A stretch of 64,000 bases of DNA, from positions 1 through 64,000 of the forward strand of contig JASGCM010000017.1 in NCBI GenBank assembly GCA_030054175.1, in the 5' to 3' direction. Source of the DNA: Alphaproteobacteria bacterium. GTDB taxonomy: Bacteria > Pseudomonadota > Gammaproteobacteria > Burkholderiales > Burkholderiaceae_C. Every line of letters begins with the position of its first letter. The first letter of the stretch is position 1. The translations under genes and the position numbers were made by a program. Below are positions 46,835 to 56,867 of this stretch, one piece after another. The notes below the pieces were generated by a model that saw nothing but the letters and a program-made list of their open reading frames with translations, searched no databases and had not been told where the DNA came from.

Positions 46835-47456
46835 GGTTGACCAAGTGTTGCTTGATGATCTGGAACAGTTCTCGGTACGCCCGCCCCTGGCGCGGGGCCA
46901 GTCCTTGGGATTCGGTCTTGGCGTTGGCCGGGTTGTCTTTGCGGGCTTGGCGCATCAGCGCTCGCAATTGCTGGCTGTCGCTGTTCGGAAACGCCGCCAT
47001 CCAATCCGACAGGGCGTCTTCGGTGGCGATCAGGGCATCGCGCCATTGCTCGGCCTGGTGCAGCAAGGCGGTTTCGGCTGCGCTGCCCTTGTGCTGGTCG
47101 TGCAAGGCTTGGCGAATGGCCTCGACATCGTCTGGATCGAGTTGGCGCATCAGCTTGCCCACATACTGCATCTGACGGCGGCGGCCCTCGAAGTTGGTGA
47201 TGCGGCCCGCCTCGTCGACGGCCTCCAGCAGTTTGTCGTTCAGGTGGCCCAGACCCAGCAAGCGCTCGCGCAAATCGGCGCGCAGGGTCAGCAAGGCCTC
47301 GCCCAGCTCCTGGCGCTCGGCGCTTTCCCGTTTCAGGTCGGTCTTGCTGGCACTGTCGGTGCCTTTGAGTTCGGCTTTCAGTTCCAGATCGAGTTCACTG
47401 CCCTCGGCAACGAAGACGCCTTTGACAAAATAGCCTTTTTTCGGTTTTCGTGACAT
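46821..47456 (-). CDS. darP: Ribosome-associated protein DarP (DUF615/YjgA)
   Basis: 211 residues with MSRKPKKGYFVKG at the start and the highly charged body of the family (GLGHLNDKLLEAVDEAGRITNFEGRRRQMQYVGKLMRQ). DarP binds the 50S subunit late in assembly. ATG at 47456 chosen; the frame upstream runs into the divergent pmbA. Only 24 bp separate it from pmbA. Confidence 0.9.
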   Translation of the reverse strand: MSRKPKKGYFVKGVFVAEGSELDLELKAELKGTDSASKTDLKRESAERQELGEALLTLRADLRERLLGLGHLNDKLLEAVDEAGRITNFEGRRRQMQYVGKLMRQLDPDDVEAIRQALHDQHKGSAAETALLHQAEQWRDALIATEDALSDWMAAFPNSDSQQLRALMRQARKDNPANAKTESQGLAPRQGRAYRELFQIIKQHLVNHEQP

Positions 47457-47480
47457 ACGCCAAGTATCATAGCCCCACCT

Positions 47481-48857
47481 ATGACCCAAGCGCACGATTC
47501 CACCCGCCCCCTGCCGGGATTTCAATACAGCCGCAGGCAATTCGAAGACATGGTGGACGCCGCCCTCGGCCACGCCAAAAAACTGGGCGCCACCGACGCC
47601 GGTGCCGAAGCCTCTGAAGGGTGTGGCCTGAGCGTTTCAGTGCGCAAGGGAGAGTTAGAGAACATCGAGCGCAACCGCGACAAATCTCTGGGCATCTCGG
47701 TGTATGTGGGGCAGCGTCGAGGCAGCGCCAGCACCTCGGATTTTTCACCCCAAGCCATCGAGCGCACCGTCCAGGCGGCTTTCGACATCGCCCGTTTCAC
47801 CGCCGAAGACCCCGCCGCTGGTTTGCCCGACGAGCAAGACATTGCCCGCCACCACCCCGACCTCGATTTGTTTCACCCCTGGGACATCGGCAGCGAGCAG
47901 GCCGCCGAGCTGGCCCTGCGGTGCGAAGCTGCGGCCCTGCAAACCGATGCCCGTATCAGCAACAGCGAAGGTGCGGCGGTGTCGGCGCAGCAAAGCCATT
48001 TTTTCAGCGCCCATACCCGTGGCTTTCGTGGCGGCTATGCCAGCTCGCGCCACAGTGTGTCGGTGGCACCCATTGCGGGCACGGGCGAGGACATGCAGCG
48101 CGACGCTTGGTACAGCTCGATGCGCCGTGCCAGCGATTTGGCCAGCCCCGAGGCGGTCGGGCGCTACGCCGCCGAGCGAGCGCTCAGTCGCCTGGGCTCA
48201 CGCAAGATCAGCACCCGCAGCTGCCCGGTGCTGTTCGAGTCGACCTTGGCTGCGGGTTTGTTGGGGCATTTCATTCAGGCCATCAGTGGCGGTGCGCTGT
48301 ATCGCAAAAGCACATTTTTGCTCGATTCACTCGGCAAGCAGGTGTTCCCGCGCCACATCCGCATCCACGAAGACCCCTATGTGCCCATGGGCAAGGGCAG
48401 TTCACCCTTTGACGAAGAAGGCGTGGTGCCGCAAAAGCGCGACATCGTGACTGACGGTCGTGTGCAGGGCTATGTGCTGGGCAGTTATTCGGCCCGAAAA
48501 CTCGGACTGCGCACCACCGGCAATGCGGGCGGATCGCACAACCTGACCCTGACGTCCAGACAGACCCGCGCAGACGACGACCTGGACGCCATGCTGCGCA
48601 AGCTGGGCACCGGCTTGTTCGTGATTGAACTGATGGGGCAGGGGGTGAATTACGTCACTGGCGATTATTCGCGCGGGGCCAGTGGATTCTGGGTCGAAAA
48701 TGGGCAGATCGCCTATCCGGTTCAAGAGATCACCATCGCCGGCAACCTGACCCAGATGTACAAAGGCATCCAGGCCGTGGGTGCCGATGCCTACAACTAC
48801 GGCGCCAAGACGGTCGGCTCGGTGCTGATCAACCGCATGAAAATCGCCGGTTCCTGA
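47481..48857 (+). CDS. pmbA: Metalloprotease PmbA (TldE)
   Basis: 458 residues. The N-terminal TldD/PmbA domain has DAGAEASEGCGLSVSVRKGELENIERNRDK; the C-terminal part has GNAGGSHNLTL and GQGVNYVTGDYSRGASGFWVENGQIAYPVQEITIAG. PmbA acts with TldD in degrading or maturing peptides such as microcins and CcdA. TldD is not in the window. Normal length. Confidence 0.95.
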   Translation: MTQAHDSTRPLPGFQYSRRQFEDMVDAALGHAKKLGATDAGAEASEGCGLSVSVRKGELENIERNRDKSLGISVYVGQRRGSASTSDFSPQAIERTVQAAFDIARFTAEDPAAGLPDEQDIARHHPDLDLFHPWDIGSEQAAELALRCEAAALQTDARISNSEGAAVSAQQSHFFSAHTRGFRGGYASSRHSVSVAPIAGTGEDMQRDAWYSSMRRASDLASPEAVGRYAAERALSRLGSRKISTRSCPVLFESTLAAGLLGHFIQAISGGALYRKSTFLLDSLGKQVFPRHIRIHEDPYVPMGKGSSPFDEEGVVPQKRDIVTDGRVQGYVLGSYSARKLGLRTTGNAGGSHNLTLTSRQTRADDDLDAMLRKLGTGLFVIELMGQGVNYVTGDYSRGASGFWVENGQIAYPVQEITIAGNLTQMYKGIQAVGADAYNYGAKTVGSVLINRMKIAGS

Positions 48858-48880
48858 ATGGACAACCGGCTTGGCTTGGC

Positions 48881-49324
48881 TCAGGCCAAGGCGGCCTTGA
48901 CCGCAACGCTGACCTGCCCCATGTCGGCCTTGCCGGCCAGTCGGGTTTTGACCGCGCCCATCACCTTGCCCATGTCGCCGGGGCCGCTGGCGCCCAGTTC
49001 GGCCACGATGGCTCGCACCTCGGCGTCGATCTCGTTGGCCGACAGGCGGGCAGGCAGGTAGACCTTGAGCACCTCGATCTCGGCGGCCTCGACAGCGGCC
49101 AGATCGGCGCGACCGGCTTGCTCGTAGGCGGTGATGGAATCTTTGCGTTGTTTGATCAGTTTGTCGACGATGGCAATGACGGCCACATCATCAAGGCTGA
49201 CGCGTTCGTCGACTTCCTTTTGCTTCATGGCCGCTTGCAACAGGCGGATGGTGCCCAGCCGTGCACTGTCTTTGGCGCGCATGGCGGTTTTCATGTCTTC
49301 GGTGATTTGGTCTTTGAGGCTCAT
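48881..49324 (-). CDS. GatB/YqeY domain protein
   Basis: 147 residues beginning MSLKDQITEDMKTAMRAKDSARLGTIRLLQAAMKQ, with the tRNA-binding YqeY helical domain up to the C-terminus (MGKVMGAVKTRLAGKADMGQVSVAVKAAL). It lies 79 bp downstream of rpsU on the same strand, the usual rpsU-yqeY pairing. Precise role unknown. Confidence 0.92.
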   Translation of the reverse strand: MSLKDQITEDMKTAMRAKDSARLGTIRLLQAAMKQKEVDERVSLDDVAVIAIVDKLIKQRKDSITAYEQAGRADLAAVEAAEIEVLKVYLPARLSANEIDAEVRAIVAELGASGPGDMGKVMGAVKTRLAGKADMGQVSVAVKAALA

Positions 49325-49403
49325 GGTCTATCCTTCGTCACTTCAAAACAAAGGCCCGCGCGGGCGTCCCCGGGCGAGCCTGTCTGGGCTGATGCCTGGT
49401 GGA

Positions 49404-49616
49404 TCAGTACAGCTTCTTGGGCAGTTGCATGCTGCGCACGCGCTTGTAATGGCGCTTGACGGCGGCGGCCTTCTTGCGCTTGCGCTCGGAGGTGGGTTTT
49501 TCGTAAAACTCACGGGCGCGCAGTTCGGTCAGCAGTCCCAGTTTTTCAATGGTGCGCTTGAAGCGGCGCAGGGCGACTTCAAACGGCTCATTTTCTTTCA
49601 CGCGGATGGTTGTCAT
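49404..49616 (-). CDS. rpsU: 30S ribosomal protein S21
   Basis: 70 residues, basic, [23 protein letters not shown], ending in a Lys/Arg-rich tail ([15 protein letters not shown]). Exact family length. S21 sits near the anti-Shine-Dalgarno of the 30S subunit. First gene of the rpsU-yqeY pair, with a likely promoter about 130 bp upstream. Confidence 0.97.
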   Translation of the reverse strand: MTTIRVKENEPFEVALRRFKRTIEKLGLLTELRAREFYEKPTSERKRKKAAAVKRHYKRVRSMQLPKKLY

Positions 49617-50013
49617 TGACAGTCAATTTTCAAAGGTGTGCGGTCAGCGGGTAGGCAGCAAGATCGATCGAATCTGCCTGCCATGACTGCGAAGTCCCCG
49701 ACAAGAGGTGATCAGGCCGTCGGGTGTTTGCCAGCAAAACCAGCATTATAGCGTTAAATAACGTCGCCGATAAAGCGCCGGATGCCCCGTTCCGCCCCAG
49801 GGGCCATGCGGGCGTGGCGCAATTCGATCCGGGGGTGGGGCCGGGTCCTGCGCGCCACGGTTCGGGCGCGACCCGGTTTGAGCAATGCATTGGCATTGAA
49901 CCGGTCAAAACGCCGCAGGCCAGGATGCTGTCATCGTTGGCCTCGGGCATTTTTATCGCAACTGTGAATGATGCGATGAGATGATTGTTGATCCAAAGAT
50001 ATTGAAATGTATA
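49617..50013 (-). promoter_or_regulatory. rpsU upstream region with a probable -10 box
   Basis: No gene is seen in these 397 bp. On the minus strand a consensus TATAAT lies at 49745-49750, 129 bp upstream of rpsU; no clear -35 box. Between 49780 and 49930 the sequence is GC-rich without an evident function, and 49930-50013 is AT-rich behind the hydrolase stop. Confidence 0.45.
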
Positions 50014-50916
50014 TTATTTCAAAAATTCGTCGATCAGCCGCGCCAGCGCCTGCGGCTGGTCGTGGTGCAGCATGTGCCCGGCGTCTTCGATGCGGGCATG
50101 GCTGAGTTGGGGCACGGCCTTCATGCGCTCCTGGAACATCTCCAGGGTGTAGCTGCCCTTCCACCATTGAGCCAGGCTGTCGTCGCTGGCCACCACGCAC
50201 AGGGTCGGGGCGGTGATGCGGGCAAAAATCTCTTGCACTTCGTCGACCCGATACAGGTTGGCATTGATGATCTTGTGCGCCGCATGGCCCTGAATCACCC
50301 ATTGCCCTGAGGCGTCTTGGCGTGCCCAGCGCTGTGCCAGCCAAGCTGCCTTGTCGGGGCTCAGGCGGGGGTTGTTTTTGCGCAGGCGTTCGGCCACGGC
50401 GTCGCCACTGGCATAAGGTTTCAGACCCAACTCGCCGCGCCGGTATTGGCGCAATTCATCGAGCCATTGGGCGTAGCGCTTGGGGGCTTGGGCCGGGCGG
50501 GTGGGCGCCATGCCAAAGCCCTCTAGGTTGATCAACTTGCGCACACGTTCGGGTCGCACCCCCGCGTACATCATGGCCACGTTGCCGCCCATGCTGTGGC
50601 CCAGCAGATCGACTGGCCCTTCGGGGGCCCAATGGTCCAGCAGGGCGTCGAGGTCGGCCAGGTAGTCGGGAAACCAAAAATTGTCGATGGCACCGGCGTC
50701 GGTCAGGCCGTAACCGCGCCAGTCGGGGGCCAGGATGTGGCGCTGCTGGCGCATGGCGTCGACCATGAATTGGAAAGAATCGGCCACGTCCATCCAGCCG
50801 TGCACCATGAACAAGGTCGGCTGGTCGAGCTGGGGCTGGCCCCATTCCAAAAGGTGGTAATTCAGGCCCCGGATGGGGACAAACACGCTACGTGCAGGAT
50901 GTTGGGAGGTGTACAT
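50014..50916 (-). CDS. Alpha/beta-fold hydrolase
   Basis: 300 residues with the oxyanion HGWMDVADSF (about 39-48), the nucleophile elbow GHSMGG (about 104-109) and a C-terminal GHMLHHDQP supplying the His. The acid is probably in VVASDDS. Esterase or lipase-like hydrolysis is likely; substrate not known. It is divergent from an acyl-CoA synthetase gene with 25 bp between starts, suggesting shared control. Confidence 0.85.
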   Translation of the reverse strand: MYTSQHPARSVFVPIRGLNYHLLEWGQPQLDQPTLFMVHGWMDVADSFQFMVDAMRQQRHILAPDWRGYGLTDAGAIDNFWFPDYLADLDALLDHWAPEGPVDLLGHSMGGNVAMMYAGVRPERVRKLINLEGFGMAPTRPAQAPKRYAQWLDELRQYRRGELGLKPYASGDAVAERLRKNNPRLSPDKAAWLAQRWARQDASGQWVIQGHAAHKIINANLYRVDEVQEIFARITAPTLCVVASDDSLAQWWKGSYTLEMFQERMKAVPQLSHARIEDAGHMLHHDQPQALARLIDEFLK

Positions 50917-50941
50917 TCATCCCATCATAAGGACTTTCGCC

Positions 50942-52660
50942 ATGGCCTCCCCATTGCCTGATGACCACTACCCTCGCATGATGCGCGAGTTCGCCTGGCA
51001 GGTGCCGCGTCGTTTCAACATGGCCCAGGTTTGCGCCGCCCGTTGGGCCGCACGTGCCGATGCCGGGCACAGGGTGGCGATCATCGAGCACGCGGTTCAG
51101 GGACCGGCGCGGCGCTTCAGCTATGCCCAGCTGCAACAGACCGCCGACCGCTTGTCGCATCAGTTGCGGCGCCATGGCGTGCGTGCCGGCGATCGGGTGG
51201 CGCTGGTGTTGCCGCAACGCTTCGAGACGGCGGCGGCCTACATCGCCATTTTGCAAATGGGGGCTGTGGCCGTGCCTTTGTCGTTGTTGTTTGGCCCCGA
51301 TGCCTTGTCTTACCGTTTGGCCGACAGTGGGGCGGTGGCCGCTGTGGTCGATGAGCAGTCGGTGGCACAGCTGCAGGGCGTGCGCGCGTTGTGCCCAGGT
51401 TTGCGCACCTTGGTCGGGGTGGGTGGGGCGGCGGCTCAGTGCGAATTGCCCTGGCCTTCATCGGGTCGTGCGCGCCGCTGGCCGCTCAGCCGCACTGGGG
51501 CCGATGATCCGGCGGTGCTGATTTACACCAGCGGCACCACCGGCCCGCCCAAGGGCGCCCTGATTCCGCACCGAGCGCTGATCGGCAATTTGACAGGCTT
51601 TGTGTGTAGCCAGAACTGGTTTGGTTTTGACCCCAAACGGCAGCGTCGGCACGAGAGCGACGCGGTGTTTTGGTCGCCTGCCGATTGGGCATGGACTGGC
51701 GGGCTGATGGATGCCTTGCTGCCCACGCTGTACTTTGGTCGCCCCATCGTCGCCTGGGCGGGGCGTTTCAATCCCGAGCTGGCCTTCGGTTTGATGCAGG
51801 AACACCGGGTCAGCCATACCTTTTTGTTTCCGACCGCGCTCAAGGCGATGATGAAGGCCTACCCTGAACCGGCGAAAGAGTTTCAGTTGCAACTGCGCGC
51901 CATCATGAGCGCCGGCGAGGCCGTGGGTGACGCTGTGTTCGCTTTTTGCCGCGAACAACTGGGGGTGGTGGTCAACGAAATGTTTGGTCAGACCGAGATC
52001 AATTACATCGTGGGCAATTGCGCCATGAACGATCAACGCGACCAGGGCGTGGGTTGGCCGGCCAAGCCCGGCAGCATGGGCAAGGGCTACCCCGGTCACT
52101 GGGTTGATGTGATCGACGAAGAGGGTCGCCCGGTGGCCGACGGTGTGCCCGGAGACGTGGCTGTGCACCGCACCAACCAGCTAGGCCAGCCCGATCCGAT
52201 TTTCTTTTTGGGCTATTGGAACAATCCCGAGGCCACCGCAGGCAAGTACAGTGGCGATTGGTGCCGCACCGGCGACTTGGCGCTGCGCGATGCCGATGGC
52301 TACCTGTGGTACCAGGGGCGGTCTGACGATGTGTTCAAGTCGGCGGGTTACCGCATCGGGCCCAGCGAGATCGAGAACTGCTTGGTCAAGCATCCAGCGG
52401 TGGCCAATGCCGCCGTCGTGCCCAAGCCCGACCCGCAGCGCGGCGCGTTGGTCAAGGCCTATGTGGTGCTGGCGCCCGGCCATGCCGGTGACGCGGCCTT
52501 GGTGCAAGCCTTGAAAGACCATGTGCGCGGCTTGCTCGCACCCTACGAGTACCCCAAAGAGATCGAGTTCATCGAGGCTTTGCCCATGACCACCACCGGC
52601 AAGGTGCAACGCCGGGTGCTGCGCTTGCAGGAAGAAGAGCGGGCCCGCCAGCGGCCATAA
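50942..52660 (+). CDS. AMP-binding acyl-CoA synthetase
   Basis: 572 residues. The ATP-binding loop is [17 protein letters not shown], followed by [14 protein letters not shown], the motif [41 protein letters not shown] and the C-terminal catalytic Lys in [11 protein letters not shown]. The set fits medium-chain or short-chain acyl-CoA synthetases. It activates a carboxylic acid to its CoA ester. Start at 50942; plsY follows 7 bp after the stop. Confidence 0.88.
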   Translation: MASPLPDDHYPRMMREFAWQVPRRFNMAQVCAARWAARADAGHRVAIIEHAVQGPARRFSYAQLQQTADRLSHQLRRHGVRAGDRVALVLPQRFETAAAYIAILQMGAVAVPLSLLFGPDALSYRLADSGAVAAVVDEQSVAQLQGVRALCPGLRTLVGVGGAAAQCELPWPSSGRARRWPLSRTGADDPAVLIYTSGTTGPPKGALIPHRALIGNLTGFVCSQNWFGFDPKRQRRHESDAVFWSPADWAWTGGLMDALLPTLYFGRPIVAWAGRFNPELAFGLMQEHRVSHTFLFPTALKAMMKAYPEPAKEFQLQLRAIMSAGEAVGDAVFAFCREQLGVVVNEMFGQTEINYIVGNCAMNDQRDQGVGWPAKPGSMGKGYPGHWVDVIDEEGRPVADGVPGDVAVHRTNQLGQPDPIFFLGYWNNPEATAGKYSGDWCRTGDLALRDADGYLWYQGRSDDVFKSAGYRIGPSEIENCLVKHPAVANAAVVPKPDPQRGALVKAYVVLAPGHAGDAALVQALKDHVRGLLAPYEYPKEIEFIEALPMTTTGKVQRRVLRLQEEERARQRP

Positions 52661-52667
52661 TCACACC

Positions 52668-53294
52668 ATGATGGAATCTTTGCTTGCCGTGTTGTTGGCC
52701 TACCTGATCGGGTCCTTGTCGTTCGCGGTGTTGGTCAGCCGCCTGATGGGTCTGAGCGACCCGCGCACCTATGGCAGCGGCAACCCCGGTGCCACCAATG
52801 TGCTGCGCTCGGGCAACAAGGCCGCTGCGGCGCTGACCTTGCTGTTGGACGCCGCCAAGGGCTGGTTGCCGGTCTGGGTGGTGGCTCATTGGGGGGGCGA
52901 CTGGGGACTGAGCGACGCGGTGCTCGCGCCGGTGGCGTTGGCCGCCTTTGCCGGTCATGTCTGGCCGGTGTTTTTCCGCTTCCAAGGCGGCAAAGGGGTG
53001 GCCACGGCGGCGGGCGTGTTGATGGGTATCCAGCCTTTGCTGGGGCTGGCCACCCTGGCCACTTGGCTGATCCTGGTGTTTTTCAGCCGCACCTCATCGC
53101 TGGGTGCCATCGGCGCGGCGGTGTTCGCACCGTTTTTCTACCTGTTGGGGGTCGAGGTGGCTTGGCCGGGGCAACCCGGTCTGGGGCTGGCCATTGTGAC
53201 CATGGGGGCGATCTTGCTGTACCGCCACAAAGCCAATATCGGCCGACTGCTCAAGGGCACCGAGCCGCGCTTGGGGCAGGGCAAACGAGACTGA
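52668..53294 (+). CDS. plsY: Glycerol-3-phosphate acyltransferase PlsY
   Basis: 208 residues, about five membrane helices. The three conserved motifs are visible: [31 protein letters not shown] and [14 protein letters not shown]. PlsY acylates glycerol-3-phosphate from acyl-phosphate in phospholipid synthesis. It converges on yajQ with a 3-bp gap. Confidence 0.95.
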   Translation: MMESLLAVLLAYLIGSLSFAVLVSRLMGLSDPRTYGSGNPGATNVLRSGNKAAAALTLLLDAAKGWLPVWVVAHWGGDWGLSDAVLAPVALAAFAGHVWPVFFRFQGGKGVATAAGVLMGIQPLLGLATLATWLILVFFSRTSSLGAIGAAVFAPFFYLLGVEVAWPGQPGLGLAIVTMGAILLYRHKANIGRLLKGTEPRLGQGKRD

Positions 53295-53297
53295 GCT

Positions 53298-53783
53298 TCA
53301 GTCGCGGAAGTTGTTGAAGCCCAGCGGCAACTCGGTCATTTCTTTGCGGATCAGGGCCATGGCAGCTTGCAGGTCATCGCGCTTGGCGCCACTGACGCGC
53401 ACGGCCTCGCCCTGTATCGCCGCTTGCACTTTGATCTTGCTGTCTTTGATCAGGCGCTGGATTTTCTTGGCGGTTTCGGACTCGATGCCGTTGCGCACCT
53501 TGACCACTTGCTTGACCTTGTCGCCGCCAATCTTTTGGACCGAGCCGACATCCAGAAAACGCACATCTACGTTGCGCTTGGTCAGTTTGTTGCGCAAGAG
53601 GTCTTCGACCTGAGTCAGCTGGAACTCGGCATCGCCAAAGAGGTTGATCTCTTTGTCTTTGAGCTCGATGGCCGCTGAGGTGCCTTTGAAGTCAAAGCGC
53701 GTGCCGATCTCTTTGGCCGCGTTCTCGACCGCATTTTTGATTTCGACCAGGTTCGCTTCGCAAACGGTATCAAAAGAAGGCAT
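53298..53783 (-). CDS. YajQ family nucleotide-binding protein
   Basis: 161 residues, [32 protein letters not shown] at the start, with two RNP-like folds and the typical end GFNNFRD. YajQ proteins bind nucleotides or c-di-GMP in some species; here the role is inferred from family only. ATG at 53783 chosen; an upstream extension would overlap the murB 5' end. Confidence 0.94.
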   Translation of the reverse strand: MPSFDTVCEANLVEIKNAVENAAKEIGTRFDFKGTSAAIELKDKEINLFGDAEFQLTQVEDLLRNKLTKRNVDVRFLDVGSVQKIGGDKVKQVVKVRNGIESETAKKIQRLIKDSKIKVQAAIQGEAVRVSGAKRDDLQAAMALIRKEMTELPLGFNNFRD

Positions 53784-53824
53784 GATTTCGGTCCATTCAA
53801 GTCGCACAATGCGACAATTCTCCC

Positions 53825-54886
53825 ATGTTCGTCGAACAACAGGTAGCCCTGCAACCCTACAACAGCTTTGGCATCGCCGCCCGGGCCCAGCACTTGGTGC
53901 GGGTGCGTGGCGCTGACGACGTGCGCGCCGTGCTCGCTGGCCCCTGGGCACAGCACCCGCTCTTTGTGTTGGGTGGGGGTAGCAACATCGTGTTGACCGG
54001 CGATGTGCGCGCCCTGGTCTTGAAGGTGGAAAACCGGGGTCGGCGTTTGCTGGGCGAAAACGACAAAAGCTGGCTGATCGAGGCAGAAGCCGGCGAAAAC
54101 TGGCATAAATTGGTGCATTGGACCCTGATGCAGGGCTGGCCCGGGCTTGAGAACATGGCCCTGATTCCGGGCACGGTGGGTGCTTCTCCGGTGCAAAACA
54201 TCGGTGCCTACGGGGTCGAATTGCAAGACCGTTTCGATTCGCTCGACGCCATCGATCTGCAAAGCGGGCGCGAGTTTCAACTGCGGGCCGACCAATGCGC
54301 TTTTGCTTACCGCGACTCGGTGTTCAAGCACGGGCCTGACACCCGTTGGGGCGCGTCCAGTGCCATGGGCTTGGCCGGTCGGGCGCTGATTCTGCGGGTT
54401 CGTTTTCGCCTGTCCAAGCGCTGGCGCCCCGAATTGGGCTATCAGGACTTGGAACGCAAACGTGCCGAACATCCCGGCGCACCGATCACGCCGCTACAGG
54501 TTTTTGAATGGGTCTGCGAGGTGCGCCGCGCCAAGCTGCCCGACCCGGAGGTGATCGGTAATGCGGGCAGTTTCTTCAAAAACCCGACGGTCACCCCGGA
54601 GCAGTGCGCCGACATCATCGGGCGCGATCCCAAAGTGGTGTTCTATCACCTGCCAGACGGGCGCATCAAGCTGGCCGCAGGTTGGCTGATCGATGCCTGT
54701 GGCTGGAAGGGCAAATCGATCGGTCATGCCGGTGTGTACGAGCGTCAAGCCCTGGTCTTGGTCAACCGGGGGGGGCGCAACAACCCCTGCACTGGCGGCG
54801 AGGTCATGACCCTGGCGCGGGCCATCCAGACCAGTGTCTACGAGCGCTTTGGCATCATGCTCGAACCCGAGCCTGTGGTGGTCTGA
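53825..54886 (+). CDS. murB: UDP-N-acetylenolpyruvoylglucosamine reductase MurB (type I)
   Basis: 353 residues. FAD-binding [13 protein letters not shown], the substrate block [27 protein letters not shown] and the catalytic Ser in [12 protein letters not shown] are intact, with the extra C-terminal domain of type I enzymes. It reduces UDP-GlcNAc-enolpyruvate to UDP-MurNAc. An eight-G run at 54768-54775 lies in the gene. The 41-bp divergent gap to yajQ must contain both start regions. Confidence 0.97.
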   Translation: MFVEQQVALQPYNSFGIAARAQHLVRVRGADDVRAVLAGPWAQHPLFVLGGGSNIVLTGDVRALVLKVENRGRRLLGENDKSWLIEAEAGENWHKLVHWTLMQGWPGLENMALIPGTVGASPVQNIGAYGVELQDRFDSLDAIDLQSGREFQLRADQCAFAYRDSVFKHGPDTRWGASSAMGLAGRALILRVRFRLSKRWRPELGYQDLERKRAEHPGAPITPLQVFEWVCEVRRAKLPDPEVIGNAGSFFKNPTVTPEQCADIIGRDPKVVFYHLPDGRIKLAAGWLIDACGWKGKSIGHAGVYERQALVLVNRGGRNNPCTGGEVMTLARAIQTSVYERFGIMLEPEPVVV

Positions 54887-54901
54887 GGCAGGGGCCGGCG
54901 C

Positions 54902-55813
54902 TTACCAGGCGCGCAATACCCCCAGCGCGAAGGGCAGACTGCCCGCCGCTGCCAGAGTGGATAAGGTGACCAAACCGGCGACATAAGGACCGTCAAAGCC
55001 CATGCGTGCGCTCAGCACATAGCAGCTGGACGCGGTGGGCAGGGCCGAGAACACCAGCAAGACCGTGGTTTGCAAGGGGTCCAGACCCCAGATCGTGGCC
55101 AAGCCCCAGGCGCACACGGGCATCAACAGGTGCTTGATGCACAGCAAAGCCAGCGTCAGCACTCGACCTTGGCCCAGGCGATGCAACTCTAGTCCAGCGC
55201 CTGCGGCCATCAGACCCAGCGGAATCGACGACTGGCCGATGCGACCCAAGGTGGGCGAGAGCCAGTCGGGGATATGCAGGCCCGCCAAGTTAAAGGCCAA
55301 GCCGCCCAAGGTCGCCATGATCAGGGGGTTGCGCGAGAGTTCGCGCGCCAGTCCTTGGCTGCCTTGGCGTGCCATGGGCCAGACCGCCGCCACATTGAAC
55401 ATGGGCACGCAAAACCCGATCAGCACCGCGAATTGCTGTACCCCGGCAGGCCCCAGCAGCCGCTCGGCCAGTGCCAAACCAAAAAATGAGTTGAAGCGAA
55501 ACGCCACCTGCGCCGCTCCGGCGTGCTGGTGCGGGCTGAAATGACCACGCAAGACGGGCAAGTGGGGCAGGGCGTAACTGAGTGCGATGCCCGAGAGCCC
55601 CAGTGTCAGGCCAGCGCCAATCATGCTCGATGCTGCGACCAAGTCGAGTGGTGCGCGGCTGATCGAGTGAAACAGCAGGACCGGGAACAGAAAGAAGTAA
55701 ACCAGGCTTTCGACCGGTTGCCAAATCGATCGGCCCAGGCGGGTGTAACGACAGATCAGGTACCCGCACAAGATCAGCGAGAAGTCGGGTAAGAGCAACT
55801 GGGCGATGTTCAC
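54902..55813 (-). CDS. AEC-family (auxin efflux carrier-like) transporter
   Basis: 303 residues with ten hydrophobic segments in two halves (for example FSLILCGYLICRYT and TTVLLVFSALPTASSCYVLSARMG). The family exports or takes up organic acids such as malonate or auxin-like compounds. It is divergent from a Bug receptor gene with an 88-bp gap. Substrate unknown. Confidence 0.85.
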   Translation of the reverse strand: MNIAQLLLPDFSLILCGYLICRYTRLGRSIWQPVESLVYFFLFPVLLFHSISRAPLDLVAASSMIGAGLTLGLSGIALSYALPHLPVLRGHFSPHQHAGAAQVAFRFNSFFGLALAERLLGPAGVQQFAVLIGFCVPMFNVAAVWPMARQGSQGLARELSRNPLIMATLGGLAFNLAGLHIPDWLSPTLGRIGQSSIPLGLMAAGAGLELHRLGQGRVLTLALLCIKHLLMPVCAWGLATIWGLDPLQTTVLLVFSALPTASSCYVLSARMGFDGPYVAGLVTLSTLAAAGSLPFALGVLRAW

Positions 55814-55901
55814 CCCAAGAGCATAACTTTGATCTGCGACAAGCCTTGGGGGTATCGTCCCCAGAATAACATTGGGCCTGTATTTCAGGGAGGTTTTTCA
55901 A

Positions 55902-56867
55902 ATGACATTCAATCGCATCTTCGGGGCTTTGGCCCTGTCCGCCGTGGCCGCCGCAGCGCTGGCCCAAGGCTACCCCAATCGTCCGGTCAAGCTGGTTGTG
56001 CCGTTCGCCCCAGGTGGCACCACCGACATCGTGGCCCGTGTGATTGCCGAGCCCTTGGGCAAGGCCATGGGCCAAAGCGTGGTGGTCGAGAACAAGGCCG
56101 GTGGCGGGGGCGTGGTGGGTGCCAACGAGACCGCCAAATCGACCCCCGACGGTTATTCCTTGGGCATGGCCACGGTGTCGACCACCGCCGCGAATCCGGC
56201 CATCAACCCCAAAATTCCTTACAACGTCGCGACCGATTTCACCCCCATCATCAACATCGCGGCCACGCCCAACATCATCGCTGTGCACCCGAGTTTCCCG
56301 GCCAAGGACTACAAGGGCTTTTTGGCCGAAGTCAAAGCCAACCCGGGCAAGTACTCGTATGCTTCTTCGGGCACGGGCGGCATCGGCCATTTGCAGACCG
56401 AACTCTTCAAGAGCCTGACCCGGGCCTTCATCTTGCACATCCCCTATCGGGGAGCGGGTCCGGCCCTGAATGATGTGGTGGCCGGTCAAGTGCCGATCAT
56501 GTTTGACAACCTGCCTTCGACCTTGCCTTTCATCCAATCGGGCAAGCTGGTGCCCATCGTGGTCGCCGCGCCGCAACGCTTGGCGGTGTTGCCCAACGTG
56601 CCCACCTTCAAAGAGGTGGGCTTGGAGCCCGTCAACCGCATGGCTTACTACGGCATCTTGGGGCCCAAGGGGTTGCCCAAGGAGGTGGTCGATAAAGTCA
56701 GCGCCGCCACCCGCCAGGCCCTGCAAGACCCGGCTGTGCGCAAGCGCATCGAAGACACTGGCTCGCTGGTGGTGGGCAACACCGCCGAGCAGTTTGCGGC
56801 CCAAATGAAGGCCGAGTTCGAGGTCTACCGCAAAGTGGTCGAGACCCAGAACCTGCGGCTCGACTGA
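55902..56867 (+). CDS. Bug/TctC-type periplasmic substrate-binding protein
   Basis: 321 residues with a signal peptide (FGALALSAVAAAALAQG), the family start YPNRPVKLVVPFAPGGTTDIVARV, and IMFDNLPSTLPFIQSGKLVPI. Bug proteins bind carboxylates; large families are characteristic of Burkholderiales. ATG at 55902 follows AGGGAGG. Its stop shares a base with the xerD start. Confidence 0.93.
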   Translation: MTFNRIFGALALSAVAAAALAQGYPNRPVKLVVPFAPGGTTDIVARVIAEPLGKAMGQSVVVENKAGGGGVVGANETAKSTPDGYSLGMATVSTTAANPAINPKIPYNVATDFTPIINIAATPNIIAVHPSFPAKDYKGFLAEVKANPGKYSYASSGTGGIGHLQTELFKSLTRAFILHIPYRGAGPALNDVVAGQVPIMFDNLPSTLPFIQSGKLVPIVVAAPQRLAVLPNVPTFKEVGLEPVNRMAYYGILGPKGLPKEVVDKVSAATRQALQDPAVRKRIEDTGSLVVGNTAEQFAAQMKAEFEVYRKVVETQNLRLD